DNA of 64,000 nt, from positions 1 to 64,000 of the forward strand of contig JAPLQE010000029.1 in the NCBI GenBank assembly GCA_026399835.1, read 5' to 3'. A model generated the notes under the pieces. That model was not told the origin of the DNA, did not search any database, and saw only the letters and a list, made by a program, of their open reading frames with translations. A program made the position numbers and the translations under genes. Below are positions 16,379-24,864 of this stretch, piece after piece (positions within the stretch are counted from its first letter, which is position 1; each line of letters begins with the position of its first letter). This stretch comes from Burkholderiales bacterium (GTDB lineage Bacteria > Pseudomonadota > Gammaproteobacteria > Burkholderiales > Burkholderiaceae_E).

Positions 16379-16855
16379 CTAGGTCACTCGGCGACGGGCG
16401 AGCACGGCGCGGTCGAGTCCAGCCAGGTCATCGTCGAGAGTCCAGACCCGCACGCGACTCATCCGGTACTTCGCGCACAGGTCTTCCCACTCCTTCTTGA
16501 TGGAGAGGTCGCCCATGCCCAAGCCCTGCATGGCTGCGTCTGGGAAGGCATCGAGCCAACTCAGTACCTCTTGGTTAGAGGGGAAGTTGATCGGCTTCCA
16601 CGGGGCTGCGTCTGCAAGGGCTTTCCTCACTTCGGCAATGAAGCGCTCCGCCGCGGCCCTGCGCAGCGCACCATTTCCAAGCTGGGCGATGTGGTTCCCG
16701 ACCTCAACGATGGCGGCCATTGGGATGAACAGGTGATCGCTGGCCTCGATCAGCTTCTCAAGCTCAGCCAGCACCTCGCCCCGGCTCTCGTTGCGCCCTG
16801 GAACATCGAGGATGTTCAGCAGCACCGAGGTGTCGACGATGACGATCGCGCTCAT
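16379..16855 (-). CDS. PIN-domain nuclease coupled to an AAA ATPase
   Basis: A 158-residue PIN-like protein. It starts SAIVIVDTSVLLNILDVPG, has an AAIVEVGNH segment with the central Glu, and a GMGDLSIKKEWEDL segment with the distal Asp, then VWTLDDDL. It is longer than VapC and has no antitoxin gene. Instead its start overlaps the end of the AAA ATPase gene by ATGA. The pair is likely one unit in which the ATPase controls the nuclease. I chose the ATG at 16855; the frame stays open 14 codons upstream but inside the ATPase gene. Confidence 0.75.
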   Translation of the reverse strand: MSAIVIVDTSVLLNILDVPGRNESRGEVLAELEKLIEASDHLFIPMAAIVEVGNHIAQLGNGALRRAAAERFIAEVRKALADAAPWKPINFPSNQEVLSWLDAFPDAAMQGLGMGDLSIKKEWEDLCAKYRMSRVRVWTLDDDLAGLDRAVLARRRVT

Positions 16856-18189
16856 TCGCCAACACTCGGCTTGGTCGCCTTCAGCGATTCGAGCCATGCC
16901 TTCGCTTGCTGCTTGCGTGCGTCCGGCCCTTTGTGGGTCTTTACGAAGCGCTCCAGTGCGCCTGAGGTCATCAGGTGGCCGAGTGGGCCTTGCACGAGCA
17001 GTTCTGGCACATCGGGAATGGCGTTCATCCGAATCAGCTTGCTGGCCCCGCTGGCCGGATCGCGGTAGCAGAAGACGACGTCAGGTACTGCGGCGTCGGG
17101 CAGGGCATCCAGCATGGCGGGGTTGTGCGTGGACAGCAGCACGCGCAGCTTGCGTCGCTCGGCGACCCTGCGGATGCTGTCGAGAAGGTGCCTAGCGCGG
17201 CTTGGATGCACGCCGTTGTCGATCTCTTCAATGACGACGAGGCTCCCTTCGGGCGCGGAGAGCATGGCGGCTGCGATGGCTAGAACGCGCAACGTGCCGT
17301 CGGAGAGCAGCGACGCGTCATAGACCCGAGGGGTGCCGCCGAAAGTCTCCTGCAACTGGACCATCACCTCGCCGCGCGGGCCATCGAGGAAGCTCAGGCC
17401 CGAGATGTCCTGTTCTGGCAGGCTTTGAATGAAGTCGAGGATGGCTTGGCGCTGGCCGGCGAAGGGCTCCTTGTCCGATTCACCGTCAGGACCCCAAAGT
17501 CGGTGCAGGACGCTTGACAGGTTGGTCCCGTCGCCCAGCAGGCGCTTGTCGTTGGTGAAGCTGTACTCGCGCATCCGCGCCGGCGCGGGGTCGAGAAAGA
17601 GGATATTCGACAGCCTGGTCTGCAGACGCTTGGCCACCGCCGGAATCGTCTCCTGCGCCTTCTTGTGGCCCGCCTCGAAACGCACTGCGCTCTCAAACTG
17701 GACGAACACTGCCATCTGGTCGCTGACCGTGACGTGCGGCTTGTTCCCGCCCCGCGCGAAGTTGTTGTAGGCCACACCCGCATCGGTACTCAGGCCCTGC
17801 GACGGTCGGTCCATCATGTACAGGGGAAGGTTCTCGGCGATCTCATCGACCTGCTCGCCGGTGATGTGAAGCTCGCCGTCGCGAACGGTCAGCTGCATCT
17901 CCAATCGGTTCCAGTGGCGATCGTCGGTCCTGCAGCCCAGACTGAACTTCGTCAGACCCCGGTGGCAGAGGTCTTCAACGCGCCCTCGCACCACTCGATC
18001 CGCGCTGTTGACTGCGTACTGAATGGACGTGAGCTTCTGTCCCTGGGCGAGCCAGGAAAGAAGCCGAAGTGCCTCGATTGCATTGCTCTTGCCGGCCGCA
18101 TTGGCCCCAATCAGGACCGTCAGCGGGCCGAGCGGCAAACTGGCCTCTCTGAAGCTCTTGAAGTCTCGCAAACTGAATGAGGTCAACAT
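16852..18189 (-). CDS. AAA ATPase of the COG4637/AAA_21 (OLD/RecF-like) type
   Basis: A 445-residue ABC/SMC-like ATPase. Walker A is GANAAGKS (28-35), the LSDGTLRVLAIA signature lies near 290, Walker B is VVIEEIDNGVHP and the switch His is in LLSTHNPAML. A middle insertion (about 60-240) replaces the coiled coil. Such ATPases act as sensors in several abortive-infection systems with a toxin encoded next to them. The partner here is a PIN nuclease with a 4-base overlap. A 66-base gap separates it from the DUF5655 gene upstream; I see no strong promoter in it. Confidence 0.85.
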   Translation of the reverse strand: MLTSFSLRDFKSFREASLPLGPLTVLIGANAAGKSNAIEALRLLSWLAQGQKLTSIQYAVNSADRVVRGRVEDLCHRGLTKFSLGCRTDDRHWNRLEMQLTVRDGELHITGEQVDEIAENLPLYMMDRPSQGLSTDAGVAYNNFARGGNKPHVTVSDQMAVFVQFESAVRFEAGHKKAQETIPAVAKRLQTRLSNILFLDPAPARMREYSFTNDKRLLGDGTNLSSVLHRLWGPDGESDKEPFAGQRQAILDFIQSLPEQDISGLSFLDGPRGEVMVQLQETFGGTPRVYDASLLSDGTLRVLAIAAAMLSAPEGSLVVIEEIDNGVHPSRARHLLDSIRRVAERRKLRVLLSTHNPAMLDALPDAAVPDVVFCYRDPASGASKLIRMNAIPDVPELLVQGPLGHLMTSGALERFVKTHKGPDARKQQAKAWLESLKATKPSVGE

Positions 18190-18255
18190 GGGGCACTCTC
18201 AGGCATTTGTATCTCGAACATTCGCGGCAACTGATCTAAGTGTGCTCGCTCGACA

Positions 18256-19233
18256 TTAGAGCCCCAAGGCGGGCGCCGGTGCACGCCCCTCATAGGCCAT
18301 CAGGATAAGCGGCTTCGCGGCATCCAGATCTGCCTGCGACGACAGCGACAGCTCTAGGTCACCCGTTCCCCAGTGCCCCTTCTGGCTGACGTCCTGCCCG
18401 TTCGGCGGGATCGGCACCACCTTTGAAGGGTCCAGGTGCAGGTAAAGCAGCAGGCGGTTCTTCTGAGGCACCACGGTCGCAAAGTTCTTGAGGCGTTTGA
18501 AGGCCACGTAGAGCTTGAGTTCCTTGCGCTGCACGTCGTCGCCCAGAGACAGGACGTGCCCCTCCAGCGATGCCACTAGCTCGCCGAGGTGCGGCGGCAG
18601 CAGCGGTAGCCAGTCGGCATAGGAGCGATCGCCGCCCGCTCCTTTGGCGCCAGTAGGCTCTGCCGTTGGCGCAGCCGCCGTCTTAGCCGGTTTCGCCGCC
18701 TTGGCGCTTGACGCCTTGCCCGCATTGGCGCTGGCGGCGTTGGCCAATTCCAGGAGCAGCAACTCGTCGCCAAAGCGCCGGTAGCGGATCAGTTCGATAT
18801 TGCGGTTGATCTGCTGAACGGCATGCCCGTCGTACTTGGTAAAGTCGGCCGCAATGCACACCAGCCGCGGCGCGGTCCAGTCGATAGCATCGGCGGCGGG
18901 CTTGCCCAGTCGGTCCATCACCAGCAGCTTGAACTCGGCCTGGTGGTCCATCAGCCAGTCCAGGTAGAACAGTCCCTGGTTGATGACGTTCTCGCCCATC
19001 GAGCGCTTGTATTCCAGGATGACGGGACAGTTGTTCTCGTCCAGGCCCAGCGAGTCGATCCGGCCCGCGTAGGTCTTGCCGGTGGAGTACTCGGTGGCCA
19101 GGAAGCGGATGCCAAGCAGGGTGTCGAGGTTGGCCTCGATCAGCGTCTGCAGCGGCTTCTCCAGGTCGGAGGCGTCTCCCTGGAGTTCGATGGCTTTGCC
19201 GGCTTGTAGCCTGAAGAGCTTGATGTCACTCAT
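18256..19233 (-). CDS. PD-(D/E)XK nuclease with C-terminal DUF5655 domain
   Basis: A 325-residue protein. The N-terminal half has a NucS-like nuclease core, with R58-I-D60 followed by E74-Y-K76 (GRIDSLGLDENN, VILEYKRS). A low-complexity Ala/Lys/Pro linker (about 165-198) leads to a DUF5655 domain (about 205-300; VQRKELKLYVAFKRLKNF). DUF5655 occurs with nucleases and restriction genes and may help DNA contact. Its start overlaps the HNH gene by 4 bases, so it is a third, coupled member of the Septu-like unit. Confidence 0.8.
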   Translation of the reverse strand: MSDIKLFRLQAGKAIELQGDASDLEKPLQTLIEANLDTLLGIRFLATEYSTGKTYAGRIDSLGLDENNCPVILEYKRSMGENVINQGLFYLDWLMDHQAEFKLLVMDRLGKPAADAIDWTAPRLVCIAADFTKYDGHAVQQINRNIELIRYRRFGDELLLLELANAASANAGKASSAKAAKPAKTAAAPTAEPTGAKGAGGDRSYADWLPLLPPHLGELVASLEGHVLSLGDDVQRKELKLYVAFKRLKNFATVVPQKNRLLLYLHLDPSKVVPIPPNGQDVSQKGHWGTGDLELSLSSQADLDAAKPLILMAYEGRAPAPALGL

Positions 19234-20093
19234 GCAGCCGCCCCCAGCTGTTCGACCGGAGCAAAAAGCTCGGCGTAGCCCAGAAAGCGCAGTTGCGCCC
19301 GTGCTGCCGCGGCATACGGTTGGCTCGGTTCGGTCAGGCGTTGCAGCAGATTCAACTGGCCGCCGATGGGCAGATGATTCGCCACGAAGGCCGCAGCCTC
19401 CGCGCCTGAGTCGGCAGCGACGAGCGCTTTCTCAACCTGATCCACCAAATCTTGCACCAGCCGCATGGTGCGCTGGCGAGCTGAAACAAGGCCGGGGAGG
19501 TCCAGACCGAGGAGCTCGACCGTCGTGATGACGCGCGTTCGTTCGTATTCGCCAAGGCAGAGTCTGGTCGGCCCCATCTTCCCGGAGGCGGTGACTTCGA
19601 TGAGCCTGACGTCGCCCACCCTGGCCGGGTCCAATAGCGCCGGGCGCTCCTCGGCGATGCAGCGGTCATCCCACGTCGCCAGCTTGCTGCCCTGCATCAG
19701 CGGGAACCATGCGCCTTTGCCAACCGATTCATCGGTGTCGTCATCGCGGTTGATCTGATTCGACCGCTGAGCGGCAAGCCTGAAGTTGTCCCAAGAGAAC
19801 GCGAGCCAGGGGTAGCCTTCGTCGGTCACGCTGTCGTGGCGTTTGGCCTGCTTCTTCGGGCGGTAGTGGTCCACGTCCTTGAACGACTGGACACAGTCGC
19901 TCTCCGAGTACCAGCACTTGCCGTACGACATCTTGGCCAGATAGCGGGCGAACCCACGCCACACATGGGACTTCTTCTCGATGAAGGCCGCGCGCTCGTC
20001 AGGCGCGAGCGCCTCCAGCTGGGCCTGCGCGCGCTCGGCGACGCGCAGCACCCGCTCCGGGATCAGGTTCGGATCTCGCCGGACGTAGATCAC
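19230..20093 (-). CDS. ptuB: Septu-like HNH endonuclease PtuB
   Basis: A 287-residue HNH nuclease. The core KMSYGKCWYSES and DVDHYRPKKQAKR (about 54-85) gives the Cys and the DH pair of the PtuB/TIGR02646-like fold, followed by the AFSWDNFRLA segment typical of this family. In Septu, PtuB cuts nucleic acid when PtuA responds to phage. Its start overlaps the upstream ATPase by 4 bases, as in known ptuAB pairs. No reverse transcriptase is nearby, so it is not part of a retron of the Ec78 type. Confidence 0.85.
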   Translation of the reverse strand: MIYVRRDPNLIPERVLRVAERAQAQLEALAPDERAAFIEKKSHVWRGFARYLAKMSYGKCWYSESDCVQSFKDVDHYRPKKQAKRHDSVTDEGYPWLAFSWDNFRLAAQRSNQINRDDDTDESVGKGAWFPLMQGSKLATWDDRCIAEERPALLDPARVGDVRLIEVTASGKMGPTRLCLGEYERTRVITTVELLGLDLPGLVSARQRTMRLVQDLVDQVEKALVAADSGAEAAAFVANHLPIGGQLNLLQRLTEPSQPYAAAARAQLRFLGYAELFAPVEQLGAAA

Positions 20094-21685
20094 CGCATCG
20101 CCTCCGTAGTCATCAGCTGCTTGATCAGCTCCTTCATCGCGCGCTGCCGTGCCTCCACGTCTGCGGGTGCCAGGGGCGGCCGATCTGCGTAGCGCAGGTC
20201 ATGCCAGGCGCGCAGGAAATCTTGGTAGAGCGGCTCCCGGTCTTCATTCAGGAAGCCGAGTCGGGCCAGCTGGTCATTCAGCGCGATGAGCCGGCGCTGC
20301 TGCGCGTCGCCGCGTTCTGCCAACTGCACCAGCTCGTTGCGCTCGTCCACCAGGCGCTGGGTTTCGACGTCCAGGCTGGTCGCCAGGCCGAAGATCTCGG
20401 TCAGTGTGGCCGTGAAGCCCATGCCACGCGGGTCGGCATAGGGCGCGGCTGCGGTCACGCGGCCATCGTCGGTCTGCGCGATGACCCGTACCTCGTCGCG
20501 CGACAGCGCCGAGATCGTCAGCGGGTTGTGCGAGGTCAGCACGATGTGACAGTGGTCCTTCTCCGCTGCGATGCCCGTCCAGTCCTCGATCAGCTTCAGG
20601 TAGCTGTGCTGCCAATGTGGGTTGAGGTGCGTATCGGGCTCATCCAGCAAGAACAGCGCGCGCTTGCCGCGTGAGACGCGGATCAGGCCCAGCACCATCA
20701 GCAGCTGCCGCTCGCCGTCGGACAGGTCGGCAAAGCCCACGTCGCCGCTGGCATCGTTGCTGCGCGTCACCCACACTTGGATCTCACGCACCAGGTCGGA
20801 GATGTCCATCGCCTCCAGGGCATAGAACATCTCACGTTCGTCTTTGAACTGCTCGGCCAGTTCCTGCATTCGGCCCAGTGCTGGAATGAACGCGGCGAAC
20901 TGCGGTTCCGCCTGCGTCTTGTCCCGGTAGTCGTCGATCGCGTTGCCCTGCAGGGCGAACGGATGGAACGCAAGTTCCTTGAATTGACGAGCTGCACGGC
21001 CCGCTGGGCCCTTGGCGCCCCACAGATCCTCCGTACCCAGATCTCTCGGCCCCGTGTACCAAGACGGCCGATGGAAAAGCGCCAGCAGAGAGTGGAAGCC
21101 GGTGATGCCGAGGCGGCTGGCCAACTCGGCCATAACCTTGTGGTCCGGAAAGGCGAACAGCGCCAATAGCGCAAGCACGCCGTGAATGGGCCGACAGAAA
21201 AAGAGGCGCCGGGCCTCCAGCGCCTTGGCGACCTTCTCTTCGTCATCTTCGCGTTTGATGTCGTCGTAGTAGCGGCGCTGGTGGCTGTCGAACAGCGCTT
21301 CCAGCCGGCGGCTGCCGCCTGAGTAGTAGCCGAACACGAGGTCTGGAAACCACTCGGCCTTGCGCTTCTCGAACTCGGTCCGCCTAACCTCCTGGCCGTT
21401 GACGCGGATGGCGGGTTCGCCCGGAAAGTTACTCAGGCATACGCTCGGCGGGTTCGGGATCGCCGGGCCTTGCGGCTGGATGCGGTAGGTCACCCGGTAG
21501 CGAAAGCGCGGCTCGTTGCGCCGCAGGTCCACCCAGCGGAAGACCTGGGTGATGGCTTCGATGAGGTTGGACTTGCCAGCGCCGTTCTGGCCGATCAGCA
21601 CCGTGGTGAGCTGGCTCTCATCGAAGTCCAGCTCCAGGCCTCGCAGGTTCTTGAAGCCGTCGATGCTGACCTTATCCAGCCGCAT
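20090..21685 (-). CDS. ptuA: Septu-like ATPase PtuA
   Basis: A 531-residue RecF/SMC-like ATPase. Walker A is GQNGAGKS (32-39), the signature is LSDGERQ, Walker B is FLLDEPDTHLNP and the switch is TSHNPL. The size and the adjacent HNH gene match Septu PtuA. Unlike stand-alone Septu, it overlaps the end of hsdS by 14 bases and so is translated as part of a type I restriction operon. Septu assignment is by domain order; sequence-level subtype cannot be judged here. Confidence 0.82.
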   Translation of the reverse strand: MRLDKVSIDGFKNLRGLELDFDESQLTTVLIGQNGAGKSNLIEAITQVFRWVDLRRNEPRFRYRVTYRIQPQGPAIPNPPSVCLSNFPGEPAIRVNGQEVRRTEFEKRKAEWFPDLVFGYYSGGSRRLEALFDSHQRRYYDDIKREDDEEKVAKALEARRLFFCRPIHGVLALLALFAFPDHKVMAELASRLGITGFHSLLALFHRPSWYTGPRDLGTEDLWGAKGPAGRAARQFKELAFHPFALQGNAIDDYRDKTQAEPQFAAFIPALGRMQELAEQFKDEREMFYALEAMDISDLVREIQVWVTRSNDASGDVGFADLSDGERQLLMVLGLIRVSRGKRALFLLDEPDTHLNPHWQHSYLKLIEDWTGIAAEKDHCHIVLTSHNPLTISALSRDEVRVIAQTDDGRVTAAAPYADPRGMGFTATLTEIFGLATSLDVETQRLVDERNELVQLAERGDAQQRRLIALNDQLARLGFLNEDREPLYQDFLRAWHDLRYADRPPLAPADVEARQRAMKELIKQLMTTEAMR

Positions 21686-23258
21686 GCCCAGGCTCCAGCG
21701 TGGTCTGGTTGTCCTTCACGTGGCCTTGCGTCACTTCCCAGGCCAGTTGCTTGTAGAAGTCGGCCACGGGCAACTCGGCCACCTTGAACAACGCCTCGGC
21801 GCTGGCGGGCGTGCCGATGCGGCGCAGGTGTCCGGCCAGGTAGGGCTGGTCCATCACATCGTGGTCCTGGCGGCTCTTGGTCATGGTGGCGGATTCCTTG
21901 GGGGTTCGGGGCGGGCGGCCGCGCCGCGGTGTGGTGGCCGAGGCGGTATCGGTGGGCACGTTGCGTTGGGTGGCGATTCGGGCCAGCAGGGCGTGGGCCG
22001 GCTCATCTGTCGGGTCTTGCGGGACGAGTTCGCCGCGGAAGGCCTTGGCGAGGGTGAGCGGCGTGAGCCGGAGGACTTGCCTTGCGCTCGCGATATGACG
22101 ACGTTCGATCTCGCTAGCGATATTCATCAGTGCCTGAACACGCTGAACGATCGTAGCCTGGCGTTCTATCGATGGCAGAGGGATTGCAACGCCTTCAAGG
22201 TCTGGTTGCGACACCTTCCAGATGCCGGCGGTTGTCTTTGCGGCTGCCTCGATCTGCTTCCGAACGACAGGTGCAGCCCAAACAGCATTCAAGTAGTCGG
22301 GCAGGAGGCGTGACGTGTCAGGCCGAATCCGGATCATGGTGTCAGGGAAAGCGACATCGTCAGAGCAGTTGGCAACTTTGCCCCCGCGCCCCACCAATTC
22401 CTTGGATCCGTTGCCTCGCGAGACCAAGTAGTCGCCGTCTCGAATCAGAAAACGCTGCACGTCCCTGACGCCAGTCCAGTCGCCGGTCTTCGTCGCTGTC
22501 AGATCAATTCCTGATTGCTTCAATGCGGTAAGGCGCAGAACCTTCAGCCCGCTACCGTCCCTTACTGATTTGCCATTGCGCATCGGCTCGGCGAGGACAA
22601 AACCAAGCTTGACGACAGCTGCTGGCGGTCCGTTCTCGTCGATCAGCGCGCCCGATGCCGCTGCATCCAGAACAGCACGCCGAAACCGCTTGAGCAATGC
22701 CGGAATGGCCTCCAGACGGTCCTGGCAGGCTTGGATGCGCGCCAGCAAGGTGTCGAGTTGGTCGGCGATGCGAGTCTGTTCAGGAGCGGGGGCGATCCTG
22801 AGGGGAAGCTTCGCCGCTGCCGCTCCCGAAAGCTCCTTGAATGTCGTTCCCGTTGCAATGACCTCAGCCTCGGGCTTGAGGTGCCTCAGCTGCCAGTACA
22901 CGAATCGAGGATCGATCCCCGCGGGAAGTACGAAGCTCTTGAACCCTTGGTTGGTCGAGATCGCGTTGGCCGCGATGGCCACGTAGCCAATCGGCGCCCG
23001 GCTGGAGAAGAGCACGGTGCCTTTAGGCATCAGCGTTGCGCCGCAACGCGTGAGGCCGGCTTCGGACAAGTCGCGCGCGCCTCGCGAGATGGACTGACTG
23101 CGATATCCGCTCAGGTCAGCCGGCGTCACCCAGGGAATGCCATGACCCACCAGTGCGAAGTTGTCAGGGTCATGCGACGGGGGCGTCCCGCCGCCTACGA
23201 CGCGCGCCACCGATCCAATCGGTACAACGTCCCAGCCCTCTGGAAGTGCTGTGGTCAC
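21672..23258 (-). CDS. hsdS: Type I restriction-modification specificity subunit HsdS
   Basis: A 528-residue HsdS with two target-recognition domains. TRD1 is about 5-155 (EGWDVVPIGSVARVVGGGTP) and TRD2 about 210-370, each followed by a helical spacer (PEQTRIADQLDTLLARI; IERQATIVQRVQALMN). After the usual end (AFRGELVPQDP) comes a 100-residue extension with an AT-hook-like RRGRPPR and a small helical domain (YLAGHLRRIG, DFYKQLAWEVTQGHVKD). The extension is known from some other HsdS proteins. The start is GTG and overlaps hsdM by GTGA. It determines the DNA sequence recognised. Confidence 0.9.
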   Translation of the reverse strand: MTTALPEGWDVVPIGSVARVVGGGTPPSHDPDNFALVGHGIPWVTPADLSGYRSQSISRGARDLSEAGLTRCGATLMPKGTVLFSSRAPIGYVAIAANAISTNQGFKSFVLPAGIDPRFVYWQLRHLKPEAEVIATGTTFKELSGAAAAKLPLRIAPAPEQTRIADQLDTLLARIQACQDRLEAIPALLKRFRRAVLDAAASGALIDENGPPAAVVKLGFVLAEPMRNGKSVRDGSGLKVLRLTALKQSGIDLTATKTGDWTGVRDVQRFLIRDGDYLVSRGNGSKELVGRGGKVANCSDDVAFPDTMIRIRPDTSRLLPDYLNAVWAAPVVRKQIEAAAKTTAGIWKVSQPDLEGVAIPLPSIERQATIVQRVQALMNIASEIERRHIASARQVLRLTPLTLAKAFRGELVPQDPTDEPAHALLARIATQRNVPTDTASATTPRRGRPPRTPKESATMTKSRQDHDVMDQPYLAGHLRRIGTPASAEALFKVAELPVADFYKQLAWEVTQGHVKDNQTTLEPGHAAG

Positions 23259-24844
23259 CGATGCGCCTCCGAAAGACCTTCCACTTCCTCTTCCTCTGCG
23301 AGCAGATCTTCGAGTGGGCTATCCGGGTCTTCGCCCAGTTCTTCAATCAGTGCGCGCAGCTCAACAACGGCCGTGTTGAGTTCGCGCAACGCAAGTCGGG
23401 CAATCGCGGCAGGCTCATCCCGCAACTGAAGTGCTGTGTGCGCGCTCTCGTCCTTTAGCCAACTGATGTCCAGGCTGTCGCCCCGCTGCAAGATCTGCTC
23501 GCGCGTGAAGCGGCGCCAGCGGCCCGCTTCGCCCTTGTCCTGGCGCGCAGCCAGCGCAGCCGGGCCGCCGCGCGGGTCGCTGCCGAACACGTCTTCGAAC
23601 TTGTCTCGCGGGTAGTTGGCCGGTGCGTCGGGAGACGTGCGGAAGTAGTCGCGCGTGAATGGTGTGCGCTTGCCGAAGGCGGGCATGTTGGCGCGCATGT
23701 CGTACACCCACACCTCCTTGGTGTTGCCCTTGTCCGCCTCGCCGCGGGTGAAGAACAGCACGTTGGTCTTGACGCCCTGGGCATAGAAGATGCCGGTGGG
23801 CAGGCGCAGGATGGTGTGCAGGTTGCACTTGTCCATCAGGTCGCGCCGGATGTCGGTGCCGATGTTGCTCTCGAACAGCACGTTGTCGGGCAGCACTACG
23901 GCGGCCCGGCCGCCGGGCTTCAGCGCGCGATAGATGTGCTGCAGGAAGGCGAACTGCTTGTTGCTGGTCTCGAAGGTGAGGTCACCGCGCGTGGGCAGGC
24001 CACCGCCTTTCTTGGTGCCGAAGGGCGGGTTGCTGAGGATCAGCGTGGCCGGAGGTAGGCCTTTGTGGTCGTCGCTCAGCGTGTCGCCATAGGTCACGCC
24101 GCCTTCGATGCCGTGCAGCAGCATGTTCATCAGCGCCAGGCGGTGCGTGTCTTGCACCAGTTCCATGCCATGGAAGGTGTGGTGCCGGTACTTGCGCTGC
24201 GCCTCATCGCTGAGGCTGTCGAAGTCGTTGTGCTGGCGCAGGTAGTTGTTGGCCGCGATCAGGAAGCCGCAGGTGCCGGCGGCCGGGTCCTGAATGACAT
24301 CGCCCAGCTGCGGCTTCATGACGCTGACGATGCTGTCGATCAAGTGGCGCGGGGTGAAGTACTGGCCGGCACCGCTCTTTTTCTCGCCCGCATTGCGTTC
24401 AAGCAGGTCTTCATACAGGTCGCCCAGGTCGTCGCGGTCGACGCTGTACCAGTCGAGGCTGTCGATGTCGGTCACCAGCTTGCTCAGCGTTGCTGGCTTG
24501 GTGATAAAGGTGTTGGCGTTGGCGTAAATCTCCTGCACGGCGCCGCGGCCATGCAAGCCGTAGTCCAGCAGCATCTCTTTGTAGGTGTCTAGCCGCTCGG
24601 GGGCGGAGGCGTTGAGCAGGTCGTCCCAGCGCGTGCCGGGTTGCTCGACGGGCGGCTCACTCTTCTTGGGTCGCTTCCACACCTTGAGCCGGTCCTCCTG
24701 CCCCGTCTCCTTCATCATCTTCAGGAACAGCAGGTAGGTCAGCTCGCTGAGGTACTGGTGGTAGGTGACACCGTCATCGCGCAGCACGTGGCACAGCGAC
24801 CAGAGCTTGGCGCCGATGTCGAGTGCAGCAGTGTGGTTGGACAT
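23255..24844 (-). CDS. hsdM: Type I DNA methyltransferase HsdM
   Basis: A 529-residue N6-adenine methyltransferase. An N-terminal HsdM helical domain (about 5-140) precedes the catalytic fold, with the SAM-binding DPAAGTCGF (186-194) and catalytic NPPFG (272-276). It modifies host sites and joins HsdS and HsdR in the restriction complex. I chose the ATG at 24844, 20 bases after the hsdR stop, where HsdM proteins begin (MSNHTAALDIGAKLW). An upstream ATG at 24898 would overlap hsdR. Confidence 0.92.
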   Translation of the reverse strand: MSNHTAALDIGAKLWSLCHVLRDDGVTYHQYLSELTYLLFLKMMKETGQEDRLKVWKRPKKSEPPVEQPGTRWDDLLNASAPERLDTYKEMLLDYGLHGRGAVQEIYANANTFITKPATLSKLVTDIDSLDWYSVDRDDLGDLYEDLLERNAGEKKSGAGQYFTPRHLIDSIVSVMKPQLGDVIQDPAAGTCGFLIAANNYLRQHNDFDSLSDEAQRKYRHHTFHGMELVQDTHRLALMNMLLHGIEGGVTYGDTLSDDHKGLPPATLILSNPPFGTKKGGGLPTRGDLTFETSNKQFAFLQHIYRALKPGGRAAVVLPDNVLFESNIGTDIRRDLMDKCNLHTILRLPTGIFYAQGVKTNVLFFTRGEADKGNTKEVWVYDMRANMPAFGKRTPFTRDYFRTSPDAPANYPRDKFEDVFGSDPRGGPAALAARQDKGEAGRWRRFTREQILQRGDSLDISWLKDESAHTALQLRDEPAAIARLALRELNTAVVELRALIEELGEDPDSPLEDLLAEEEEVEGLSEAHR

Positions 24845-24864
24845 GGATAGCAGTTCGAGAAGAG

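Noticed and set aside
19230-21685. Retron of the Ec78 type, which uses PtuAB-like effectors
   Set aside because: No reverse transcriptase gene or ncRNA-like stretch is found next to the pair.
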